Below, piece by piece: positions 53,677 to 61,999 of a stretch of 64,000 nt of DNA. Each line of letters opens with the position of its first letter. The first letter of the stretch is position 1. Below the pieces are notes generated by a model that did no database searches, was not told the DNA's origin, and was given only the letters and a program-made list of their open reading frames with translations. Made by a program: the position numbers and the translations under genes. Source of the DNA: Bacteroidales bacterium (GTDB lineage: Bacteria > Bacteroidota > Bacteroidia > Bacteroidales > UBA932); NCBI GenBank assembly GCA_017430365.1, contig JAFRNC010000003.1:112846-176845 (forward strand). Direction: 5' to 3'.

Positions 53677-55034
53677 TGTTTTGCTTTTGCTTTGGAAGAC
53701 CCCCACCAGCCGAGTCTTATCGCCAGGAAGAGAATCAGCAGCGAGAGCACGAGGCATCCCAGCATGAGCCAGAGGCCCTGGCCGGCCGAGAAGAGTATGG
53801 GAACGAATGTAATGAGCAATATCTCTATCGGCGCGCAGGGCAGATATGCAAGTGCATAATCGTCCATGGCCTTGCTCTGCATCTTGGGATCCACAATCCG
53901 CAGGAGTGCGATGCCCATGGCCATGGTACCGGTCCACCAGCCCCATGCGAAGATGGATTTCTCGAACCAGTCCTTGTGGTTGAGATGACGGCCGAAATAG
54001 AATACGGTGAAAACCGTAAGGGCGATACCGACCACGGTCAGGACTATGAGCGGCCAGGCGTACTTGACCACGACGCTGAGTTTGATCGACGCCACGCCGC
54101 AGGCCACAAGCAGGTCAGTGGCAGAACTGCTGATGCTGCCCGTAGTCTTCGGGTCAATGTATCCGGACGCGCCGGCCTTGTTGAAGCAGAGCTTGATGAG
54201 CATTCCCACCACGAAAGCGCAACTGAATACCGGAAGCTCCAGGACCGGCCAGAGCATCTTCACCCCCTTGCTCATCATGTAGCCGCCGAAGGCTGCGAGA
54301 ACCACTATCGCAAGATGGAACACATGTGAATCTATCGATATGGGAGAGGTGGTGCCGATAGCGGTGGGTTCGCGCTTCTCTTCGGGAAGCAGGCCGCTCC
54401 GGTATTCGTCGGGCAGGTCGTTGAAATCGGTGATGTAGGACGTCTGCCTCTTTTTGGTGGCCATCTTGATGAAGAGCAGGCCGCCCAGGATGGCGACGAT
54501 AACGCCGATAGTGGCGGTTGTCATTCCAAGGCTCGTGGCCTCGTCCCATCCGAGTCCGTCGAAGGCGGAGCCGATCGCCGCGGCGGTGCCGTGGCCGCCA
54601 TAGAAGCCGGTCGGCAGCATCACGCCGAAAGCCGGATGGAGCTCGGGCCATATCATATTGAGGACCAGCAGGCCGAAGAGTCCCATAAGCGCCCACTGGA
54701 ACAGCATTCCGAACTGGGAGAACGCCCACATCGGACCCACCCTGCGGGCCACTTCCTTCACTTTGAAACTCGGGGAAGAGAGGGGCAGGGCGCCGAAGAC
54801 CACCGCGATCAGGATGGCCGCGTATGTACTGATGTTGCCCGAAAGCGGCAGCCAGTCCAGGCCGCCCGGACCGAAGGCCAGGCCGAGTATGCCGGCAAGC
54901 AGGCTCGGCGGTATGAAAAGTTTCTGTATGATCCTGATCTTGACCCTAAGGAACTTTCCTATGAGAAGCAGGCCGCAGATGATGCCCATGTCGGTGAAGA
55001 ACACCCACGGCGTGAAATTTGCAAGGTCGAACAT
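53673..55034 (-). CDS. Sodium:glutamate symporter family protein (GltS/ESS)
   Basis: The 453-residue membrane protein has about eleven helices and two re-entrant type segments, including the signature GFYGGHGTAAAIGSAF. ESS family members import glutamate with sodium. Between the halves lies a hydrophilic loop (KKRQTSYITDFNDLPDEYRS). Co-translation with the dipeptidase suggests use of released amino acids. Confidence 0.88.
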   Translation of the reverse strand: MFDLANFTPWVFFTDMGIICGLLLIGKFLRVKIRIIQKLFIPPSLLAGILGLAFGPGGLDWLPLSGNISTYAAILIAVVFGALPLSSPSFKVKEVARRVGPMWAFSQFGMLFQWALMGLFGLLVLNMIWPELHPAFGVMLPTGFYGGHGTAAAIGSAFDGLGWDEATSLGMTTATIGVIVAILGGLLFIKMATKKRQTSYITDFNDLPDEYRSGLLPEEKREPTAIGTTSPISIDSHVFHLAIVVLAAFGGYMMSKGVKMLWPVLELPVFSCAFVVGMLIKLCFNKAGASGYIDPKTTGSISSSATDLLVACGVASIKLSVVVKYAWPLIVLTVVGIALTVFTVFYFGRHLNHKDWFEKSIFAWGWWTGTMAMGIALLRIVDPKMQSKAMDDYALAYLPCAPIEILLITFVPILFSAGQGLWLMLGCLVLSLLILFLAIRLGWWGSSKAKAKQ

Positions 55035-55085
55035 CGGCAGTTAGGTTTTATCTTGTAAAATTAACTATTTTTTCAGAAAGAATCC

Positions 55086-55093
55086 TACCTTTG
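55086..55093 (+). promoter_or_regulatory. Candidate -7 box of the DUF4294 gene
   Basis: TACCTTTG matches TAnnTTTG and lies 13 nt before the ATG, so the mRNA would have a very short leader. No clear -33 box. Confidence 0.5.
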
Positions 55094-55106
55094 CCCTGCG
55101 AAAAAA

Positions 55107-55781
55107 ATGAAAAAGACCTCCCTGCTCCTGCTTGCCGTCTCGCTTGCGGCATTGCTGATTCCTGAAGCCCACGCCCAGACGAGACGCGAGCTGAAGGTGA
55201 TGGAGTATTATGTCTACAAGGGGGACACCATCTATGTCGACGAACTTCCCCCGGCCGTGATCCACCCGCGCCAGACCATGAGCAAGCGTGAATGGAGGCA
55301 GTATTACAAACGGGTCCACAACTTCAGCAAGTCATATCCCTATGCAGTCCTGGTCGCCAGGGTCATCAAGGAGACCGACAGTATCTTCGTGGCCGACCAC
55401 TACACGAAACGGCAGGAGGAGAAATACCTCAACAAGATGAAGGAGGACCTGCTCAAGGATTTCGACCCGATCTTCCGCAAACTCACGCTGAGACAGGGCC
55501 TTATGATGATACGGCTTATCGACCGGGAATGCGGCCAGACACCGTATTATATCCTGAAACACTATCTGGGCGGCACGACCGCAGGATTCTGGCAGGGCGT
55601 TGCCAAGGTTTTCAAGGGCAACCTGAAGCAGCCCTACGACAAATTCGGGGAGGACAAGGACCTGGAAGAACTGGTCGGATACTGGCAACGGGGCGAGTTC
55701 GACGACCTGTACTGGATGATATTCGGGCAACCGCGCCCGGCCACACCTTTCCCCAAGCGGTTCGCTGACTACAAAATCTGA
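55107..55781 (+). CDS. DUF4294 domain protein, exported
   Basis: The 224-residue protein has a signal peptide (MKKTSLLLLAVSLAALLIPE, cleavage after AHA). The mature part begins with strands (YYVYKGDTIYVDELPP), followed by helices with YYKRVHNFSKSYPYAVLVA and RQGLMMIRLIDRECGQTPYY. These fit the DUF4294 family, found in Bacteroidota and without known function. It stands alone between divergent and convergent neighbours. Confidence 0.8.
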   Translation: MKKTSLLLLAVSLAALLIPEAHAQTRRELKVMEYYVYKGDTIYVDELPPAVIHPRQTMSKREWRQYYKRVHNFSKSYPYAVLVARVIKETDSIFVADHYTKRQEEKYLNKMKEDLLKDFDPIFRKLTLRQGLMMIRLIDRECGQTPYYILKHYLGGTTAGFWQGVAKVFKGNLKQPYDKFGEDKDLEELVGYWQRGEFDDLYWMIFGQPRPATPFPKRFADYKI

Positions 55782-55792
55782 CCTGAAGCCGG

Positions 55793-57460
55793 TCAAAGCG
55801 CCGCCAGGACGAGTATCTGCGCCGACACGACGCGGAGGAACATCGTCAACGGATATACCGTGGAATAGCTGACCGCAGGAATGTCATTCGGCGAATTGCT
55901 CGTCACGAACGACAGGGCGATGGGATTCGTCATACTTCCGGCAAGGGTTCCCATCAGGGCGAAATAATTGAGCTTGAAGACCCAGCGTCCGACAATTCCC
56001 ATGATGAGGATGGGAATGACGGTTATCAGGAAACCATATCCCACCCACACATAGCCGCCGCCCTGCAGCGTGCTGATGAATTCCGGTCCTGCCGAAAGCC
56101 CAACCGCCGCGAGGAAGAGCGAGATGCCTATCTCGCGCAGCATGAGACTTGCACTGATCGTAGTGTAGGTGACCAGATGGAACCGCGCTCCGAAGCGGCT
56201 CAGCAGGATAGCCACGATGAGCGGGCCGCCTGCGAGGCCGAGTTTGACCGGCAGGGGGATGCCGCTGATATGGAAAGGGATCATGCCCACCACCACACCG
56301 AGCAGTATGCCGACGAACATCGGAATGATATTGGGTTCGAGAAGCCTCTTGGATGAATTGCCGAGCAGCCCGGAAACCTCCTGGATGGAATTCTCCGAAC
56401 CGACCACGGTGAGACGGTCGCCGAGCAGGAGTTCGAGAGACGGCGAAGCGATCAGGTCGACGCCAGAACGGTTGACCCTGGTGACATTCACCTTATAATT
56501 GTTGCGGAGCTGGAGCGATCCGAGCTGTTTGCCGTTTATGCTGCTGCGGGTGACAAGGATGCGCCGCGAGACCAGCTCGGTGTTCCTGCTCTGTCTGTCC
56601 CATTCCTCCTGGGGCATGTCGATCTGGCGGCCGAGGAAAGCAACGACAGCTTCCGTATCGCGCGAATCCGAAACGAAAAAGACCTTGTCGTTCAGGCCCA
56701 CGACCGTCTGCGCGTCGGCCACTATGGGTTCGCCCCCCTCCTTGAGCACGCGTGATATGACGAACGGACGGTTCATCAGGCGGGCCAGTTCATGGACTCT
56801 CCTTCCGTCGACCTGCGGATTGGTGATGACGACGGTCGTGCGGTCGGGGTCGTGCGTCTCTATGACATGTTCTTTGTGCAGCCTCTCATCCTCCTTCACG
56901 GGATCGACCCTGAAAATCCTTCTCAACAGAATCAGGGACAGGATGAGTCCTATGACGCCGAGGGGATATGCCACGGCGTAGCCGAGTGCGATGGACGGCT
57001 CATTGCTCCCCATGGTATCGAGATAGGTCTGCTGGGCGGAACCGAGGGCGGGGGTGTTGGTCACGGCGCCCGACATGACACCTGTCATGGTGATCAGGCT
57101 GGTGCCGCTCAGGGCGGCGACAAGGCAGGTGACAAGGATGCCGGCAAGTATGACGCCCAGGGAGAGCATATTGAGTTTCAATCCGTTCTGCTTGAGAGAA
57201 GAGAAAAAACCGGGGCCTACCTGCATACCCACGGAATATATGAAGAGGATCAGGCCGAACTCCTTGACGAAACCCAGGACCTTCGGATCGATGCCCATCT
57301 TGAAATGGCCGAGGGCGATTCCCACGAAGAGTATCCATGTGACTCCGAGCGTAATGCCTCCGATTTTCACCTTGCCGAGCAGAGTGCCGAGAGCAATCGT
57401 AACCGCAAGTATGAATATGATGTGGGCAGTACTGCTGCCGAAAAGCAATTCTGTAAACAT
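55793..57460 (-). CDS. AspT/YidE-type transporter with two RCK_C domains
   Basis: The 555-residue protein has an N-terminal set of about five membrane helices, a central cytoplasmic pair of TrkA-C (RCK_C) domains (about residues 205-375), and a second set of helices. GAVTNTPALGSAQQT and its mirror GSMTNPIALSFV are the repeat signatures of the aspartate:alanine exchanger superfamily. The substrate is not known for this subgroup. It has its own promoter and points away from the trp attenuator. Confidence 0.88.
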   Translation of the reverse strand: MFTELLFGSSTAHIIFILAVTIALGTLLGKVKIGGITLGVTWILFVGIALGHFKMGIDPKVLGFVKEFGLILFIYSVGMQVGPGFFSSLKQNGLKLNMLSLGVILAGILVTCLVAALSGTSLITMTGVMSGAVTNTPALGSAQQTYLDTMGSNEPSIALGYAVAYPLGVIGLILSLILLRRIFRVDPVKEDERLHKEHVIETHDPDRTTVVITNPQVDGRRVHELARLMNRPFVISRVLKEGGEPIVADAQTVVGLNDKVFFVSDSRDTEAVVAFLGRQIDMPQEEWDRQSRNTELVSRRILVTRSSINGKQLGSLQLRNNYKVNVTRVNRSGVDLIASPSLELLLGDRLTVVGSENSIQEVSGLLGNSSKRLLEPNIIPMFVGILLGVVVGMIPFHISGIPLPVKLGLAGGPLIVAILLSRFGARFHLVTYTTISASLMLREIGISLFLAAVGLSAGPEFISTLQGGGYVWVGYGFLITVIPILIMGIVGRWVFKLNYFALMGTLAGSMTNPIALSFVTSNSPNDIPAVSYSTVYPLTMFLRVVSAQILVLAAL

Positions 57461-57485
57461 ACCGGAAAGTATTCGGACTTTTCCG

Positions 57486-57493
57486 CAAAGTTA
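57486..57493 (-). promoter_or_regulatory. Candidate -7 box of the AspT/YidE-type gene
   Basis: The minus strand reads TAACTTTG, matching TAnnTTTG, 25 nt before the ATG. No good -33 box lies at 18-20 nt. Confidence 0.45.
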
Positions 57494-57526
57494 GTTTTTT
57501 TGTGTCCAACCGGAGAATCTTTTTTC

Positions 57527-57534
57527 TATCTTTA
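57527..57534 (+). promoter_or_regulatory. Candidate -7 box of the trp leader
   Basis: TATCTTTA matches seven of eight positions of TAnnTTTG, 22 nt before the leader peptide ATG. A TTTG at 57499-57502 is 24 nt upstream, longer than usual. Confidence 0.4.
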
Positions 57535-57556
57535 CAACTGTAAAGGCGAACCCTTC

Positions 57557-57604
57557 ATGAAAAGGATGAACAACAACTGGTGGTGGCTCTTGCAACTCTC
57601 ATAG
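57557..57604 (+). CDS. trpL: Trp leader peptide with three consecutive tryptophan codons
   Basis: The 15-residue ORF reads MKRMNNNWWWLLQLS and stops with TAG at 57602-57604. Three TGG codons in a row (57578-57586) are extremely unlikely by chance in so short a frame, and the ORF is followed by an attenuator and a tryptophan synthase gene. The peptide itself probably has no function; ribosome position on it senses charged tRNA-Trp. Confidence 0.88.
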   Translation: MKRMNNNWWWLLQLS

Positions 57605-57663
57605 TCGCAAGGGTACAGCCGTGTATATAATAAGGCCTGTCGAACTTGCGACAGGCCTTTTTT
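57604..57663 (+). promoter_or_regulatory. Transcription attenuator of trpB2
   Basis: The terminator is a perfect 11-bp hairpin AAGGCCTGTCG/CGACAGGCCTT (57632-57642 and 57649-57659) ending in six T. A competing antiterminator is visible: GTCGCAAG (57604-57611) pairs over 8 bp with CTTGCGAC (57645-57652), which is the terminator loop and 3' arm. CTTGC at 57589-57593, inside the leader ORF, can pair with GCAAG (57607-57611) and so release the terminator. A ribosome stalled at the Trp codons would cover the first arm and favour readthrough. Confidence 0.85.
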
Positions 57664-57703
57664 GTTGACCGGAAAATTATCAATCAATTAATACCACAAG
57701 ATC

Positions 57704-59077
57704 ATGAAACAGAAGAAATTCCTGCTCCCGGAGAGCGAAATCCCGACCGCATGGTTCAACATCCAGGCCATTATGCCGAACAAGCCGATGCCCATCCTCA
57801 ATCCGGCGACGAAACAGCCGCTGAGTGCACAGGACCTCTATCCGATCTTCTGCAAGGCGTGCGCCGACCAGGAACTCAACACAACTGACGAATGGATTCC
57901 GATTCCCGAGCCGGTAAGGGAGCAGTATTCTTCCTACCGCTGCACTCCGCTGGTCAGGGCATACGAACTGGAGAAAGCTATAGGCACTCCCGCCCACATC
58001 TATTTCAAGAACGAGAGCGTCAGCCCTGCCGGAAGCCACAAACTCAATTCCGCACTGGCCCAGGCATACTACGCCAAAGAGCAGGGAATCACCAACATAA
58101 CCACTGAGACCGGGGCCGGACAGTGGGGAGGCGCCCTATCCTACGCCGCCAAGAAATTCGGGTTGGAACTCGCCGTCTACATGGTCAAGCTGAGCTACGA
58201 ACAGAAGCCCTACCGCCGCTCTATCATGCAGACTTTCGGCGCTGCCATCACCCCGTCCCCCTCGATGTCTACCCGTGCCGGCAAGGACATCCTCACCATC
58301 AACCCCAATGACCGCGGTTCGCTGGGCTGCGCCATCTCGGAGGCGATAGAACTTGCCGTGACCACGCCCAACTGCAAATACACCCTGGGGTCGGTGCTCA
58401 ACCATGTATGCCTGCACCAGTCCATCATCGGCCTCGAGGCCGAGAAACAGATGGAAATGGCCGGAGAGTATCCCGACATCGTCATCGCTTGCTTCGGCGG
58501 CGGCTCCAACTTCTCCGGAATCGCCTACCCCTTCATGAGACACAACATCCAGGAAGGAAAAACCACCCGTTTCATTGCGGCGGAACCGTCTTCCTGCCCG
58601 AAACTCACCCGCGGCAAATTCGAATACGACTTCGGCGACGAGGCCGGTCTCACCCCGCTGCTGCCCATGTTCACCCTCGGCCACGGCTTCAAGCCCGCCA
58701 GCATCCATGCAGGCGGCCTCCGCTACCACGGCGCAGGCGTGATCATGTCACAGCTCATGCGCGACGGTTTCATGGAAGCCGTGGACATCGACCAGCTGGA
58801 TTCCTTCAACGCGGGCATCCTGTTCGCACGCACGGAAGGCATCATCCCCGCCCCCGAATCATGCCACGCCATCGCCGCCACCATCCAGGAGGCCGCAAAA
58901 TGCAAGGAGACCGGCGAGGCGAAGACCATCCTCTTCAACCTCTCCGGCCACGGATTCGTAGACATGGGTGCCTACGACCAGTTCTTCTCAGGCGAAATGC
59001 AGAACTACCAGCTCTCCGACGAAGAGCTGGCCAAATATCTGAAGCCTGTCGATGAGATGAACTCCCTTATTCGATAA
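57704..59077 (+). CDS. Tryptophan synthase beta chain, TrpB2 type, stand-alone
   Basis: The 457-residue PLP enzyme belongs to the longer TrpB2 subgroup: the N terminus carries about 60 residues before the conserved core, the PLP lysine is in SPAGSHKLNSA near residue 112, TETGAGQWGGAL follows, and the phosphate-binding loop is FGGGSNFSG. It joins indole and serine to make tryptophan. No trpA or other trp gene is nearby, so it may salvage free indole. Expression is governed by the attenuator. Its 3' end overlaps the GH97 gene by 11 nt. Confidence 0.93.
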   Translation: MKQKKFLLPESEIPTAWFNIQAIMPNKPMPILNPATKQPLSAQDLYPIFCKACADQELNTTDEWIPIPEPVREQYSSYRCTPLVRAYELEKAIGTPAHIYFKNESVSPAGSHKLNSALAQAYYAKEQGITNITTETGAGQWGGALSYAAKKFGLELAVYMVKLSYEQKPYRRSIMQTFGAAITPSPSMSTRAGKDILTINPNDRGSLGCAISEAIELAVTTPNCKYTLGSVLNHVCLHQSIIGLEAEKQMEMAGEYPDIVIACFGGGSNFSGIAYPFMRHNIQEGKTTRFIAAEPSSCPKLTRGKFEYDFGDEAGLTPLLPMFTLGHGFKPASIHAGGLRYHGAGVIMSQLMRDGFMEAVDIDQLDSFNAGILFARTEGIIPAPESCHAIAATIQEAAKCKETGEAKTILFNLSGHGFVDMGAYDQFFSGEMQNYQLSDEELAKYLKPVDEMNSLIR

Positions 59078-61046
59078 CCAGCACGAAGCCTCCTCCCGGT
59101 GCCAGGTGCACCGGGAAAGGCTTCCTGGAAATCACCTCTACTTTTTCGCACTTGTAGTCGGAGGCGTTGCGGGTGGCATTGACACCGTCGCGGTACAGGG
59201 TCGCTTCGCGCTCGCCCTTCACCAGATTGCTCAGGTCGAGCGAAAGGTCGCGTGCCTCCCAGTTCGTGAGGCCGCCCACATACCAGCGGTCGCCGCTGCG
59301 TCGCGCGGTCACGATGAACTTGCCGATCGCACCCTGAAGGATACGGGTCTCATCCCATACCGTGGGAATCGCCGTTATGAAGTCGGTCGTTTCCTGCTCC
59401 TTCTCGTAAGCGGTGGGATTGTCGCACAGCATCACGAGAGGGGAATCGAAGACTATATATTCGGCAACCTGGCGGGCACGGGTCCCCTGGCTCATCGGGT
59501 TGCTGTTGTTGGGGACATATTCCCTCTTAACGGCGTTACGCATTGCGCCCTGGGTGTAATCGACCGGGCCTGAAAGCATGCGGATGAAGGGGAAGGTGAC
59601 ATCATACTCCACGATGTCCTCGGTGGTCCACTTCAGTTGCTCGAGTCCCCATACTCCTTCGAAATTTATGACGTTGGGCCAGGTGCGGTTCATGCCGGCG
59701 GGCTTGTACATGCCGTGATAGTCGATGATCATGCCGTAGCGGGCGGCGGTGGAGGCGATGCGGTAGAGCTGCTCCACGACATCCTGGTCGTCACGGTTCA
59801 TGAAATCGACCTTGAATCCCTTGATTCCCATCGCAGAATAATTCTTGCAAGCCTTCTCGAGATCCTTGTCCAGCACATAGCTCACGGCCCAGAGCACCAG
59901 GTCCACATTCCTCGCGGAAGCATAGCGCACCAGCTCCCTCAGGTCGATGTCCGAGTTGATCTTCATTATATCCAGGGGAGCCGACCAACCTTCGTCAAGC
60001 ACCACGTACTCGATACCGTTGACCGCGGCGAAATCGATGTAATACTTGTAGGTTTCTGTATTTATTCCGGTCTTGAAGTCCACACCCGTTATATTCCAGT
60101 CGTTCCACCAGTCCCAGGCCACTTTGCCGGGCTTGATCCATGAGACGTCTCCGATCCTGTTGGGTGAGGCGAGCAGATAGACCAGGTTGTTGGTAGGAAG
60201 GGATGTCTCGCTCTCGGCTATGGCTAGGGCGCGCCAGGGGAAATATCGGGGCTCCTTCTTATTGGCTTCCTTCTTGATGATCGCCAGATTTCCGGTATAC
60301 TGGTCCACGAATACCTGGCCGCGGGTGGGCGTTTCATGGACAGTTTCGGGGACCGGAGCGAATTCGCCTTCCAGTGAAAAGCCCGACTCGCCCTTCTTGA
60401 GGAACATTCCCGGATATGACTCGATATCCGAATCGGTAATTGCGACCCTCAGCCCGTTGTCGAGGCAGACCAGCAGCGGAGAAAAGGCTATCTTGTCGGC
60501 CTTGAAGCGGCTCAGAGGCGCAACGGTATACTTGCTCTCGAACGAAGTGCTGTAGGGATTGTCGGTCCCGCTGCTGTAGGGCACATAGGCCGTGAAGTCA
60601 TTGGGAAAATTGAAAACAGCCTTCTCGGCGGTGACACAGTCGCCCGGCTTGACCGTGGTCGAGCAGAAACGGTAGGCTACGCCCTCTTTGTCATAGGCGC
60701 GGAATATGATGCTCCACCCGTCGGACAGCGCAAGTTCCAGCTGGTTGTAACTCTCATCCAGGACAGGCTGCCGCCAGAAAGGAGACACGACGCTCTTCTT
60801 CACCTTTGTAATCCTGTCGGAACTCACCTTGGACCTGAAGCCTATCCTGTTTCCGGCAACTGTCATCGAGATTTCCGAGGGCTCGAGGACTTTTTGTCCG
60901 TTATGGGTTACCGACCATGTTATATGTTGCTGTACGTCAACCTCCACGGAGGTTCTTCCGTCAGGGGACGTAAGTTTGTATATCTTTGCCTGGGCGCCTG
61001 TCGCGGTGATCGCGGCCAGAAGGAGGAAAGTTAATATCCGTTTCAT
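59067..61046 (-). CDS. Glycoside hydrolase family 97, probably retaining type
   Basis: The 659-residue secreted protein (signal peptide MKRILTFLLLAAITATGAQA) has the N-terminal beta-super-sandwich, a TIM barrel and a C-terminal beta domain. The barrel shows VAWDWWNDWNITG, KGFKVDFMNRDDQ with Asp414 and NFEGVWGLEQ with Glu463. An aspartate nucleophile at this place is typical of the retaining branch (alpha-galactosidase-like, as in Bacteroides BtGal97a), while SusB-type inverting enzymes use glutamates elsewhere. Start 61046 gives the signal peptide. The substrate is inferred only. Confidence 0.9.
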   Translation of the reverse strand: MKRILTFLLLAAITATGAQAKIYKLTSPDGRTSVEVDVQQHITWSVTHNGQKVLEPSEISMTVAGNRIGFRSKVSSDRITKVKKSVVSPFWRQPVLDESYNQLELALSDGWSIIFRAYDKEGVAYRFCSTTVKPGDCVTAEKAVFNFPNDFTAYVPYSSGTDNPYSTSFESKYTVAPLSRFKADKIAFSPLLVCLDNGLRVAITDSDIESYPGMFLKKGESGFSLEGEFAPVPETVHETPTRGQVFVDQYTGNLAIIKKEANKKEPRYFPWRALAIAESETSLPTNNLVYLLASPNRIGDVSWIKPGKVAWDWWNDWNITGVDFKTGINTETYKYYIDFAAVNGIEYVVLDEGWSAPLDIMKINSDIDLRELVRYASARNVDLVLWAVSYVLDKDLEKACKNYSAMGIKGFKVDFMNRDDQDVVEQLYRIASTAARYGMIIDYHGMYKPAGMNRTWPNVINFEGVWGLEQLKWTTEDIVEYDVTFPFIRMLSGPVDYTQGAMRNAVKREYVPNNSNPMSQGTRARQVAEYIVFDSPLVMLCDNPTAYEKEQETTDFITAIPTVWDETRILQGAIGKFIVTARRSGDRWYVGGLTNWEARDLSLDLSNLVKGEREATLYRDGVNATRNASDYKCEKVEVISRKPFPVHLAPGGGFVLVIE

Positions 61047-61066
61047 AATCTGACTGGTTATCATTA

Positions 61067-61074
61067 CAAATTTA
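61067..61074 (-). promoter_or_regulatory. Candidate -7 box of the GH97 gene
   Basis: The minus strand reads TAAATTTG (TAnnTTTG), 20 nt before the ATG at 61046. No -33 TTTG at the right distance was found. Confidence 0.5.
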
Positions 61075-61087
61075 AGAAGAATCTTTT

Positions 61088-61095
61088 TATCTTTG
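61088..61095 (+). promoter_or_regulatory. Candidate -7 box of the metallopeptidase-ahcY operon
   Basis: TATCTTTG matches TAnnTTTG and lies 25 nt before the ATG at 61121, in the region divergent to GH97. Confidence 0.5.
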
Positions 61096-61120
61096 TAGTC
61101 AGACTAACCTTTTTTCCATT

Positions 61121-61996
61121 ATGAAACTCGAAGGAAGACGCGTAAGCACAAACGTTGACGACCGCAGGGGCGGCTCCTCGGTCGGCAAGATCGGCGGCAT
61201 CGGCATCGGTGGCCTCATCATCATAGGACTCATCACCTGGCTGCTGGGCGGCAATCCCGGCGACGTGATCCAGGAGGCGGGACAGGTGCTCGGCGGTGCG
61301 GGACAGACCACCACCGGCAACTATACCCCTACCGCCGAGGAAGAGGAACTCGCCACGTTCGCCAAACAGATCCTTGCAGGTACCGAAGATGTCTGGACGG
61401 CGATCTTCAAGGCCAACGGCCTAACATATCAGCCTCCGAAACTCGTGCTCTTCTCCGGTGCCGTCCAGTCAGGATGCGGCGGCGCCACCTCGCAGTCCGG
61501 TCCGTTCTACTGCAGCGCCGACCAGTGCGTCTATATCGACCTCTCGTTCTTCACTTCGATGAAAAAGCAGATCGGGGCCGACGGTGATTTCGCCTACGCC
61601 TACGTCATAGCCCACGAAGTGGGTCACCACGTACAGAATCAGCTCGGAGTCCTGGGCAAAGCCCACCAGCAGATGTCGCGCTACAAGGCCAACAGCAAGG
61701 AATACAATCAGATCAGCGTAAGGCTTGAACTCCAGGCTGATTTCTACGCAGGCGTATGGGCCCATCACGACAACAAGATGTTCGGCTCGCTCGAACCGGG
61801 CGACATCGACGAAGGCCTTGCAGTAGCAGCCAAGATCGGCGACGACTATCTTCAGAAGCAGGCCTACGGCTACACCGTCCCCGACTCCTTCAACCACGGC
61901 ACCTCAGCCCAGCGTTCGAAGTGGCTCAAGAAAGGCATAGCCACCGGTGATCCTTCCCAGGGCGACACCTTCTCCATCGCGTATAACTCGCTGTAA
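61121..61996 (+). CDS. Neutral zinc metallopeptidase (YpfJ/KPN_02809 family)
   Basis: The 291-residue membrane protein starts MKLEGRRVSTNVDDRRGG, has one helix (about residues 27-43), and an outer domain with the zincin motif HEVGHHVQ near residue 165 and the third-ligand segment LELQADFYAG. Substrates of the family are unknown. ahcY follows after 3 nt. Confidence 0.92.
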   Translation: MKLEGRRVSTNVDDRRGGSSVGKIGGIGIGGLIIIGLITWLLGGNPGDVIQEAGQVLGGAGQTTTGNYTPTAEEEELATFAKQILAGTEDVWTAIFKANGLTYQPPKLVLFSGAVQSGCGGATSQSGPFYCSADQCVYIDLSFFTSMKKQIGADGDFAYAYVIAHEVGHHVQNQLGVLGKAHQQMSRYKANSKEYNQISVRLELQADFYAGVWAHHDNKMFGSLEPGDIDEGLAVAAKIGDDYLQKQAYGYTVPDSFNHGTSAQRSKWLKKGIATGDPSQGDTFSIAYNSL

Positions 61997-61999
61997 ACC

